From: Ruminococcaceae bacterium UBA1405
Lineage (GTDB): Bacteria > Bacillota > Clostridia > Oscillospirales > Ruminococcaceae
Reading direction: 5' to 3'
DNA: 5,377 nt
Assembly (NCBI GenBank): GCA_002305685.1
Contig: DBQB01000046.1
Coordinates: 1 to 5,377 of the forward strand
In this document: positions 1 through 5,377 of the stretch, in pieces
How the letters are laid out: every line of letters starts with the position of its first letter
How positions within the stretch are numbered: the first letter of the stretch is position 1
Program-made: the position numbers and the translations under genes
Notes under the pieces: generated by a model
Told to the model about the DNA's origin: nothing
What the model saw: only the letters and a program-made list of their open reading frames with translations
Databases searched by the model: none

Positions 1-117
1 GACTTTTATTTGCAGGACTCCATTTGATCTTTCTATATGTTATTTATGCCGCACGAATAAGATAAAAGGGAAAAAATACCGTACTTTTTGACATCTTTTT
101 GATTATAAAACATTCCT

Positions 118-146
118 TTTCGATTTTCCAGTAGGTAGTATATAGT
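118..146 (+). promoter_or_regulatory. weak candidate promoter upstream of the GH2 gene
   Basis: A TATAGT hexamer at 141-146 resembles a -10 box. The hexamer 17 bases upstream, TTTCGA at 118-123, matches the sigma-70/SigA -35 consensus at only three of six positions. The region is AT-rich and lies about 60 bases before the chosen start codon, a sensible distance. No operator or riboswitch fold was recognised. The call rests on position and a partial -10 match only. Confidence 0.2.
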
Positions 147-194
147 TAAGGAAAGCGTATGCCAAATGCGTCAAATCCGACCTGAAAAAACAGT

Positions 195-200
195 GGGAGG
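195..200 (+). promoter_or_regulatory. ribosome binding site that fixes the GH2 start at 208
   Basis: GGGAGG lies seven bases before ATG 208. The in-frame ATG at 166 is 42 bases further upstream and has no comparable purine-rich site at the right distance. Conserved GH2-type sequence also begins only after residue 208, so the shorter protein is preferred. Confidence 0.75.
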
Positions 201-207
201 ACTTTCA

Positions 208-2043
208 ATGAATCATATGTCGGAAAATCTTGACAGCTGTACCGCTAGAATGGGAACCGATTGGAATTTGGAAGGGATATGGCGTTTTGCCTATCGTCCT
301 GACAACCTTATCTCCGCACAACAGATACCCGCAGCAGCTGCATTCGATGCCTGTATGCCGGTGCCAGGTTTCTGGGACGACCATCTCGCATCTTTAAAGC
401 GTACAGAGGTATGGTCGAGAAATGTATTGTTTAACGAAAGCTACAGAAAGATTGAATATCCGCTGGGAACAGGCAAACCCAGCGATGGGTCATTGCCCTA
501 TTTGGTTGGGACAGGATGGTATCAAAAGAACATCTTCATACCAGACATTCAGGCACAGTATACCCTGGAGATAGCGGGCGCAGTCTGTCAGATTGCGGTA
601 TATGTCAACCGCCAATTCGTGACCTTCCACGACAATCCAATGACGCTCATCCAGGCAAACATCACCGATTTCCTGAAACCCAATTCCAACAATGAGGTTG
701 TTTTTGCCGTCTCCAATGTAGACCGAACATTTTCCAGCACCGCCTTTCGCGGCTTCAAGGGGTTTACAGGCGGAATATCCGGAAAGGTTACGCTTCATAT
801 CGCCGACCAAGTTACAATAACCGATCTATTTATCACCCCGGAGAAAAACAAGAGGGATTTGCATATCCTGGTGGAGCTGGACAATCGGGCAAAAGAACCG
901 TTATGTATGCGCTTTGTCCTGAGAGACAAGGAAAACCAAACGGTAAAAGAGGTATCCTGTGACGTCTCCGGTACAAGATGTGCGCTAACCTGCGATGTGG
1001 GAGAGCTTCAGTATTGGGACAACCATAACCCCTATCTGTATCAGGCGGAGGTTTGCATCTATACCGGGGACAGATTGTGCGACCGCAAGGTACAGCCCTA
1101 TGGATACCGATGGCTGGAACGGGACGGCATGGCGGTTAAGCTCAATGGTCGTCGCATCTTTTTCAGAGGACTCACGGAACACGCCTACTATCCCCTGACC
1201 TGCACCCCGCCAATGGACAAAGAATCCTATCGCAGCTTCGTAAAAAAATATCGGGAAATCGGCTTCAACTGGATTCGATTCCATACCACAGTGCCCCACG
1301 AAAATTATCTGGCTGCCTGTGATGAGCTGGGTATGATGGTTCAGGTGGAAGCCCCCAATCGATACAAAGACGAGTGGTGGACACAAATTTTATATAAATG
1401 CCGGAAACATCCCTGCGTTGTTTTGTACTGTGGCGGCAACGAGGTAAAATTAACCGACAAAATGATCGACCAGCTCAACGATGCCTCCAAAGAACGCCTG
1501 AGACTGGCGCCGGAAACTTTATTTAGTCCCATGCAGGGGCTTGCCTGTGTAGACTGGTTTCCTCACTCACAGGATACAGGCGCAGACGATGAGGACAACG
1601 AAAAAGATATGGTACAGCAGCCCATTTTGCATAACGGCAGGAAACTGAAAACACTACAAAGCTTTTCGGATGTATTCCAGCCGCAAAAAGACATTGGATT
1701 CAACAACCTAAATAAAACATGGGAAGAACTGGATTCCATTGTAGAATTCTACCAGAGACCTTATATGAGCCACGAGGTCGGGATACTGGACAGCTTTTTG
1801 GATTTCAGTCTGGAAAACAGATATATCGGAACCCGAATCGGAACCGATCTATACCGCGGAGCAAGAGAATATCTCCAGCAGGAAGGAATGCTCCAAAAAG
1901 CGCCTCTATACTATCGAAATTCCTGTTTGTGGAGCGCTGTGATTCGAAAGACATACATCGAGAAATTGAGGTTGTGTAACCATGTAAGCGGATACGATTA
2001 TCTGGGCGCCATGCTGTGGCCACCGAGGACGCCGAACCGATGA
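208..2043 (+). CDS. GH2-family beta-glycosidase, truncated at its C-terminus
   Basis: This encodes a 611-residue GH2-type glycosidase (beta-galactosidase/beta-glucuronidase superfamily); the sugar specificity cannot be read from sequence. No signal peptide is seen, so it is probably cytoplasmic. An N-terminal sugar-binding jelly roll covers about residues 15-195 (GTGWYQK around W104), an Ig-like domain about 195-300, and a TIM barrel starts at NGRRIFFRG (about 313-321). Barrel motifs include GFNWIRFH (352-359), GNE with the probable acid/base E412, and SHE with the probable nucleophile E523. The family pattern continues to GYDYLGA, ending at residue 601. There it normally runs on into the last barrel strand, a conserved aromatic region and more C-terminal sequence. 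Here only ten unrelated residues (602-611) follow, and they are the neighbouring peptidase gene read in another frame. Both catalytic glutamates remain, but the barrel is incomplete and the enzyme is probably inactive. Family assignment is firm; the truncation is strongly supported. Confidence 0.88.
   Translation: MNHMSENLDSCTARMGTDWNLEGIWRFAYRPDNLISAQQIPAAAAFDACMPVPGFWDDHLASLKRTEVWSRNVLFNESYRKIEYPLGTGKPSDGSLPYLVGTGWYQKNIFIPDIQAQYTLEIAGAVCQIAVYVNRQFVTFHDNPMTLIQANITDFLKPNSNNEVVFAVSNVDRTFSSTAFRGFKGFTGGISGKVTLHIADQVTITDLFITPEKNKRDLHILVELDNRAKEPLCMRFVLRDKENQTVKEVSCDVSGTRCALTCDVGELQYWDNHNPYLYQAEVCIYTGDRLCDRKVQPYGYRWLERDGMAVKLNGRRIFFRGLTEHAYYPLTCTPPMDKESYRSFVKKYREIGFNWIRFHTTVPHENYLAACDELGMMVQVEAPNRYKDEWWTQILYKCRKHPCVVLYCGGNEVKLTDKMIDQLNDASKERLRLAPETLFSPMQGLACVDWFPHSQDTGADDEDNEKDMVQQPILHNGRKLKTLQSFSDVFQPQKDIGFNNLNKTWEELDSIVEFYQRPYMSHEVGILDSFLDFSLENRYIGTRIGTDLYRGAREYLQQEGMLQKAPLYYRNSCLWSAVIRKTYIEKLRLCNHVSGYDYLGAMLWPPRTPNR
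2004..2043 (+). other. chimeric junction between the GH2 gene and the M48 peptidase gene
   Basis: Sequence up to about 2010 encodes the GH2 motif GYDYLGA in one frame. From about 2010-2020 onward another frame encodes ATEDAEPMIVLNSS, the family sequence that precedes the M48 zinc site. Neither gene is complete, no intergenic space, terminator or promoter separates them, and no insertion-sequence end or target duplication is visible. Hand-counted GC is about 42-47% in sampled 60-base lines of the GH2 gene (1621, 1801, 1921) and 57-68% in sampled M48 lines (2161, 2221, 2281). The breakpoint cannot be placed to the base. It could be a natural deletion or recombination, or an assembly error. Confidence 0.75.
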
Positions 2044-2624
2044 TTGTGCTCAATTCCTCGATGGTGGAGCGTTTTACCCCTCAGGAACTCAAATCTGTCA
2101 TCGGGCACGAGTGCGGGCATATACACAACAACCACGGCATCTATAACATCCTTGCCAGTTTGCTGATTGATGGGGTTGGCGCTTCCATTCCCGGCGTGCG
2201 GGAGGTGCTGGCCCTGGCATCGCTGCCGCTGCGCATCGCCATCCAGACCTGGAGCCGTGCTGCCGAAGTTACCTGCGACCGGGCAGGGGCGCTTTGCTGC
2301 GGTGAAGTGGAAAGTATCATTTCCACCCAGTCCAAACTCCTCTCCGGCGGATTGCTCTCAGGACATCAGGTCAATGTGGATGCCCTGCTGGAACAGTATG
2401 ACTCGCTGCGCACTTCACCGGTACGAATCACTGAAATGCTTTCTACCCATCCGGCAGGCGTACGCCGTATTTTGGCTGCAAAGGAATTCATCAACAGTCA
2501 GGTGTTTTATGACTGGCATCCGGAACTAAAAGCCCCGGATATGCATCTTTATCCCAAAGAAGAACTGGACGCGCGTTGCGCCCGGTACATTAGTGTTACC
2601 AAAAACGAAGGAAGGGGGAAATGA
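2016..2624 (+). CDS. M48-family zinc metallopeptidase, N-terminally truncated
   Basis: This is a 202-residue fragment of an M48 (Ste24/HtpX/OMA1-type, COG0501-like) metallopeptidase. Counting from GTG 2016, the zinc site HECGH is at residues 31-35 (ligands H31 and H35, catalytic E32). The third ligand is E84 in AAEVTCDRAG, with D88 completing the E-x3-D pattern. A hydrophobic stretch at about 42-76 lies between the two motifs, as in the family. The tail carries the usual STHP segment followed by RRILAAKEF. Relatives have roughly a hundred or more residues before this point; here they are replaced by the GH2 gene. GTG 2016 is the first possible start in this frame, which is open only back to 1980, and it has no ribosome binding site. 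ATG 2040 overlaps the GH2 stop as ATGA and could be reached by coupling. All catalytic residues are kept, but folding without the N-terminus is doubtful. The stop overlaps the dynamin start. Confidence 0.82.
   Translation: MATEDAEPMIVLNSSMVERFTPQELKSVIGHECGHIHNNHGIYNILASLLIDGVGASIPGVREVLALASLPLRIAIQTWSRAAEVTCDRAGALCCGEVESIISTQSKLLSGGLLSGHQVNVDALLEQYDSLRTSPVRITEMLSTHPAGVRRILAAKEFINSQVFYDWHPELKAPDMHLYPKEELDARCARYISVTKNEGRGK
2608..2624 (+). promoter_or_regulatory. ribosome binding site and ATGA overlap for the dynamin gene
   Basis: A purine-rich AAGGAAGGGGG run (2608-2618) precedes ATG 2621. The TGA stop of the peptidase (2622-2624) overlaps that ATG. Together they support translational coupling and decide the dynamin start. 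A GTG at 2627 is also in frame but less favoured. Confidence 0.7.
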
Positions 2625-4462
2625 TCGTGGAACTCAACGAACGGATTGTGATCGATTACCAAAAGGTCTGCGATATCGTCCGCCAGGTTTTGGAAGAGAT
2701 GCGGGAGCTGCGTGCAGATAGCTTTGTACGCCGGATTTTAAGCCCAAAGGACCTGGACGCCATCCGTCAGTGGGAATCCCTGCTGCAAAAAAGGCTGGAA
2801 GAACCTTTTTCCATCGTCATTATGGGAGATTTCAAGCGCGGAAAATCCACCTTTATCAACGCAATTTTGGGCAAACAGGTTGTTCCTTCCAACGTTACTC
2901 CCGAAACGGTAACCATCAACCGGATCTTTTACGGCGAAGAATCTGCACGGGAGGCGGTACTGACAAACGGGATGCATATCCGGCTGGAAACCGAGGAACT
3001 GGGACGCGCCCAGCTGGAGCAGCTGATGCAGCGTTTGCCGGCCCACATCGAATATATTGATATCCATGAGCCACTGGAAATGCTTCGAGAACTCTCCATC
3101 GTCGATACCCCTGGTATGGGCGATCTGCTCAAACAGTTCGATGAGCAGGTACACAATTATATCGTCCGAGCGGATGCTGTCATTTATATTGCCTCTGCCC
3201 TTTCCCCGCTTTCCGAAACGGAACAAACTTTTCTGTCAGGTATCCTTCAGCCGCAAAGTTTTTCCCGGCTTTTCCTGGTAGTGAATATGGCTGATTGCCT
3301 GGAAAACAGCGAGGATATCGAACGGGTGAAAAATCTGGTTCTGGAACGGGTTCGGGCGGTTTCGATGAACGCCGCCGTATTTGCAGTCAGCGCATTGGAT
3401 GAACTTTGCCGCAAAACCGAAAAAAAACGCCCCAAACCGGAACTGATACAAGTGCTGGAAAATGGATTCCAATCGCTTTATACCGCCATACAGGACGACA
3501 TCCTGCTGCAAAAGGAGGCCATTCAGTCTCAGCGTTTGGTGATGCTTTCCCGGAAAATGATCAAGGATATCCGCAATCGGATCGATTTGATTGGCAAGAT
3601 GCTGGGCATCAAAAAATCTGAGCTGCAGCAGATGGAGCAGCAATGCCATACCGATATGGCCAACATTGACCAGAGGCTGCAAAAAAGCATTGAGGGTCTG
3701 GAACTGCTTTCCCGTCAGCTTTGCCGGGAGGCCCGCGGATGGATGGATGAATTTCTGGATCGCATGAAACAGGAAATCTCCTCCATCGGCAGCAGCCAGC
3801 CAACCAGTGTGCTGCAAAAGCATCTGCAATTTTACCTGTCGGACCATATCCGCCAAGCAATTCTCGCCTGTTTGAGAGCACATCGGCCTCAGATAGAAAA
3901 AGCTCTGCGGGAATATGCCAAAGAATTTTCACAGGAAAACCTGCACGGGATCCGTGAAGGACAGCTTCAGGATATTTCCATCCAGCTCGCTGATATCAGC
4001 TGGACAAATGTGGACACAGCGTCTTTCGCGGTCAATACCGGCGCGGAGGTACTGCTGGGTACCCAATCCCAACTGTATGGAATTGTCAGCGGCATCAGCA
4101 CACTGGTGGGCGGTTTTCTGAGAGAAAGCAAAAAGAAAAACCGTCAGGTGGATCTGCTGAAGCCTTTGCTCCAAAAATTCCCGGAAATCCGGGAAGATGT
4201 ATTTACCCAGCTGGACAATGCCTATGCACAAATCAACAAAACCGCCGGCAGCCGGCTGGCTGAATTGTTCCGTTCCCAGCTGGACGCTTCCCTGGAAGCG
4301 CTGGGACAGGCGCAAAAAGTACTGCAAAATGAGGATGTTCGGGAGGAAGAACTCAACGAACAGCTAGGCATCGCCAAAGAACTGCTTTGCCGCGCGGAGC
4401 AGCTGCTTGACAGCACTGGAATTGATATAGGTTCCAGGGAAGGAGAGGAGGCTGTGATATGA
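2621..4462 (+). CDS. dynamin-family GTPase (bacterial dynamin-like protein)
   Basis: This 613-residue protein is a bacterial dynamin-like GTPase, a family of large GTPases that oligomerise on and remodel membranes. An N-terminal helical segment (about 1-60) leads into the GTPase domain. G1 is GDFKRGKS at 69-76, a G2 threonine is probably T96 in VTPETVT, and G3 is DTPGMGD at 162-168. G4 is NMAD at 222-225, where the usual lysine of N/T-K-x-D is methionine. The rest is mostly helical with coiled-coil character (about 305-390 and 545-600), as expected for neck and trunk helices. A hydrophobic, glycine-rich patch at about 484-500 (YGIVSGISTLVGGFL) may be the membrane-binding paddle; it is too weak for a certain transmembrane helix. 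The length fits a single-GTPase-domain protein, about half of the double-headed Bacillus DynA. It overlaps both neighbours by ATGA. Membrane stress, phage defence and vesicle roles are known for relatives, but none can be assigned here. Confidence 0.9.
   Translation: MIVELNERIVIDYQKVCDIVRQVLEEMRELRADSFVRRILSPKDLDAIRQWESLLQKRLEEPFSIVIMGDFKRGKSTFINAILGKQVVPSNVTPETVTINRIFYGEESAREAVLTNGMHIRLETEELGRAQLEQLMQRLPAHIEYIDIHEPLEMLRELSIVDTPGMGDLLKQFDEQVHNYIVRADAVIYIASALSPLSETEQTFLSGILQPQSFSRLFLVVNMADCLENSEDIERVKNLVLERVRAVSMNAAVFAVSALDELCRKTEKKRPKPELIQVLENGFQSLYTAIQDDILLQKEAIQSQRLVMLSRKMIKDIRNRIDLIGKMLGIKKSELQQMEQQCHTDMANIDQRLQKSIEGLELLSRQLCREARGWMDEFLDRMKQEISSIGSSQPTSVLQKHLQFYLSDHIRQAILACLRAHRPQIEKALREYAKEFSQENLHGIREGQLQDISIQLADISWTNVDTASFAVNTGAEVLLGTQSQLYGIVSGISTLVGGFLRESKKKNRQVDLLKPLLQKFPEIREDVFTQLDNAYAQINKTAGSRLAELFRSQLDASLEALGQAQKVLQNEDVREEELNEQLGIAKELLCRAEQLLDSTGIDIGSREGEEAVI
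4441..4462 (+). promoter_or_regulatory. ribosome binding site and ATGA overlap for the 113-residue gene
   Basis: AGGAGAGGAG at 4441-4450 lies eight bases before ATG 4459. The dynamin TGA (4460-4462) overlaps this ATG. The site is close to consensus and inside the end of the dynamin gene, so the small gene is very likely translated. Confidence 0.75.
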
Positions 4463-4800
4463 CCGAACTCAGGCGAAGCTACCCCTATCCTCAGCAGCTT
4501 CTGCTGGGCGGTGTTTACGATCTGACCGAGGGCGCTGGAGGAACCATTCAAAAGCTCCCGGAAGAAGGCGCTATATTGGGGGAACGGGAAATTCACGGCA
4601 AGAAAAGCGTCTTTTTGTTTTCACTGTCCGGTACCGGAAACTCCTGTACTTTGCAGATTGGCATATATCAGCCTGCACCAGGATTATCCCCGGCAGGTGA
4701 ATTGCGGGCGTTGAACTTTCTGTTTGACAGCTTGGATCAGTTGATTGAAAACGAACAGTATGCCTTATCTCAACGGGCATCCAAAGGAGACGAAGCATGA
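4459..4800 (+). CDS. 113-residue protein of unknown function in the dynamin operon
   Basis: I do not recognise this protein. It has no signal peptide, membrane segment, cysteine cluster or nucleotide-binding motif. The N-terminus contains YPYPQQLLLGGVYDL (residues 8-22). A central region (about 50-72, KSVFLFSLSGTG onward) alternates hydrophobic and polar residues like beta strands. Residues about 79-107 (PAGELRALNFLFDSLDQLI and beyond) look like an amphipathic helix. It is therefore probably a small soluble alpha/beta protein. Reality as a gene is well supported: ATGA overlaps at both ends, a strong ribosome binding site, and an uninterrupted frame in the operon direction. Its fixed place between a dynamin and a small membrane protein suggests an adaptor or regulator of the GTPase, which is inference only. 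Confidence 0.8.
   Translation: MTELRRSYPYPQQLLLGGVYDLTEGAGGTIQKLPEEGAILGEREIHGKKSVFLFSLSGTGNSCTLQIGIYQPAPGLSPAGELRALNFLFDSLDQLIENEQYALSQRASKGDEA
4783..4800 (+). promoter_or_regulatory. ribosome binding site and ATGA overlap for the two-TM gene
   Basis: AAAGGAG at 4783-4789 sits seven bases before ATG 4797, and the preceding TGA (4798-4800) overlaps that ATG. This fixes the start and implies coupled translation. Confidence 0.75.
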
Positions 4801-5009
4801 AAAAAGAAAGACGAAACCGTATCATTTACCTTGTGATGCAAATTGTCTTTACCCTCTGTGCACTGCTGTTTTTCGTTATCCTGTTGGTCTGCGAACCCTA
4901 TGACCGGATCCCTGTTGGAATATGGTTTGCCGTATGTGTTTTTATGACAGTACAGATGCACCGTGCGCGTAAAAAGCCCCCGGCACCTCCAACTGACAAG
5001 AAAAATTGA
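4797..5009 (+). CDS. 70-residue membrane protein with two predicted helices
   Basis: This small protein has no recognised family. A basic N-terminus (KKERRNR, residues 2-8) precedes a strong hydrophobic helix at about 9-32. A short polar turn (EPYDR, 33-37) follows, then a second helix at about 38-54. The C-terminal tail is basic and proline-rich (HRARKKPPAPP, 55-65). Positive charge at both ends predicts a hairpin with both termini in the cytoplasm. The gene is the last of the operon and overlaps its upstream neighbour as ATGA. Because the dynamin has only a weak hydrophobic patch, this protein could serve as a membrane anchor or receptor for it; that is inference. Its existence as a gene is well supported by the ribosome binding site, overlap and clean membrane topology. 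Confidence 0.78.
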   Translation: MKKERRNRIIYLVMQIVFTLCALLFFVILLVCEPYDRIPVGIWFAVCVFMTVQMHRARKKPPAPPTDKKN

Positions 5010-5243
5010 GACGTTGCGGATGCCATCTCATACTCACCCACAAACTTTTTATTTGTCCATGGTTTGCTTTCTCCTGTCGAATGATTCGTGCTGCAACTTC
5101 ATTCTGCCAGAGATCTGCAAACCATGGCTCTTTTTATTCCTTTTTCATTTGCAAAATTAATGTATCTTTTCATACTTTTCCCTTGCAGTGTAAATTTCCC
5201 GCCTATCCAGTAGATACCTATCTTTTTTCAAATACAAAATCAA
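5010..5243. other. non-coding, AT-rich spacer after the operon
   Basis: Apart from the dyad at 5057-5127 I see no gene, tRNA or known regulatory RNA here. Reading frames across it are short, lack ribosome binding sites and give low-complexity products. The stretch separates the operon from the hairpin cluster. Confidence 0.6.
5057..5148 (+). terminator. long dyad followed by T-runs, possible operon terminator
   Basis: Eleven-base arms CCATGGTTTGC (5057-5067) and GCAAACCATGG (5117-5127) are perfect inverted repeats separated by 49 bases. A second pair, GAATGA (5079-5084) and TCATTC (5099-5104), nests inside. TTTTT and a second T-run follow directly from 5130. It starts about 48 bases after the last gene, so a terminator or 3' stabilising fold for the operon is plausible. 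The loop is longer than in a classical intrinsic terminator, and the dyad could instead be a protein-binding site. Confidence 0.35.
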
Positions 5244-5266
5244 AACCACCCGTTGAACGGGTGGTT
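5244..5266. repeat. perfect hairpin, terminator-like on the minus strand
   Basis: AACCACCCG (5244-5252) and CGGGTGGTT (5258-5266) form a nine-base perfect stem with a five-base TTGAA loop. Read on the minus strand it is followed by a T-rich tract (complement of 5229-5243), so it could end transcription arriving from the right. It is also the first member of the hairpin cluster to its right. Confidence 0.6.
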
Positions 5267-5354
5267 GGAACGGGCCCTATAAGGGCCTATCTCCTGTGGT
5301 CGCTCCCTAAAGGGAGTCCCGAAAAGTCTGGCAACCACACTTTTACCACGGGCC

Positions 5355-5377
5355 GCCCCCTACTCGGGGGCATTTTT
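5355..5377 (+). terminator. GC-rich stem followed by a T-run at the window edge
   Basis: GCCCCC (5355-5360), a TACTC loop and GGGGGC (5366-5371) are followed by ATTTTT, the classical form of an intrinsic terminator on the + strand. The T-run is cut by the window end, so its full length is unknown. It could end a short structured RNA made from the hairpin cluster, or attenuate a gene to the right. Confidence 0.5.

Larger units (their letters stand above)
5244..5377. mobile_element. cluster of short hairpins, possible IS200/IS605-type end or structured RNA
   Basis: Within 134 bases there are at least four near-adjacent stems: 5244-5266; GGCCCT/AGGGCC at 5273-5278 and 5282-5287; CTCCC/GGGAG at 5303-5307 and 5312-5316; and GCCCCC/GGGGGC at 5355-5360 and 5366-5371. 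A further pair, TGTGGT (5295-5300) with ACCACA (5334-5339), would enclose the third stem. Such clusters of subterminal palindromes are typical of IS200/IS605 elements, whose Y1 transposase recognises single-stranded hairpins, and of their structured RNAs. No transposase or TnpB gene is in the window; it would have to lie to the right. The mobile-element reading is inference; the folds are read directly. Confidence 0.35.

Noticed and set aside
88..109. TTGACA at 88-93 with TATAAA at 104-109 as a promoter
   Set aside because: Both hexamers look good, but the spacer is only 10 bases, too short for a sigma-70-type promoter; no good -10 box lies 16-18 bases after TTGACA.
166..207. Longer GH2 start at ATG 166
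   Set aside because: It has no ribosome binding site at a suitable distance, and the extra 14 residues are not GH2-like; ATG 208 has GGGAGG seven bases upstream.
490..1386. Minus-strand open frames opposite the GH2 gene
   Set aside because: They are shadows of the GH2 coding sequence, with no recognisable domains.
3236..3883. Long open frame on the minus strand opposite the dynamin gene
   Set aside because: It lies wholly within the dynamin gene, its product matches no family, and the + strand carries clear GTPase motifs in this operon.
4963..5160. Open frame overlapping the end of the two-TM gene
   Set aside because: It has no proper ribosome binding site, is out of frame with the better supported gene, and its product is low-complexity translation of the AT-rich spacer and dyad.
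127..5216. Near-match TCCAGTAGGTA (127-137) and TCCAGTAGATA (5206-5216) as direct repeats flanking an element
   Set aside because: Eleven bases with one mismatch in AT-rich spacers is weak, and no other sign of element ends is seen at either site.
5244..5371. Hairpin cluster as a CRISPR array
   Set aside because: The stems differ in sequence, and there are no regularly spaced identical repeats.

Overview
The window looks like a chromosomal or metagenomic fragment from a gut-type clostridial Firmicute. This is an inference from strong AGGAGG-like ribosome binding sites, mid-range and locally variable GC, ATGA gene overlaps and the kinds of protein families present. All recognisable genes are on the + strand.

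Layout: (1) 1-207 is an AT-rich leader with at most a weak promoter. (2) 208-2043 encodes a glycoside hydrolase family 2 (GH2) type beta-glycosidase that breaks off inside its catalytic barrel. (3) At about 2008-2020 the reading passes abruptly from GH2 sequence into the middle of an M48 zinc metallopeptidase that lacks its N-terminal part. This is a chimeric junction: either a real deletion or recombination, or a misassembly. (4) From there to 5009 runs a tightly packed operon: M48 peptidase remnant, a 613-residue dynamin-family GTPase, a 113-residue protein I do not recognise, and a 70-residue protein with two predicted membrane segments. The last three are joined by ATGA stop/start overlaps, each with a good ribosome binding site. 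(5) 5010-5377 has no gene. It holds a long dyad followed by T-runs (possible operon terminator) and then a dense cluster of short GC-rich hairpins ending in a terminator-like stem. The cluster resembles the structured end of an IS200/IS605-type element or a structured RNA.

How the genes may work together: the coupled dynamin, unknown protein and two-TM protein, with an M48 peptidase at the head, suggest a membrane-associated module in which a GTPase remodels or guards the membrane, a small membrane protein anchors or recruits it, and a metallopeptidase may control turnover. The pairing of an M48 peptidase with a dynamin recalls mitochondrial OMA1 and OPA1, but that is analogy, not evidence of homologous function. 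In this copy the peptidase has lost its own start region and could only be expressed from the fused upstream gene or by coupling at the junction, so the module may be damaged here.
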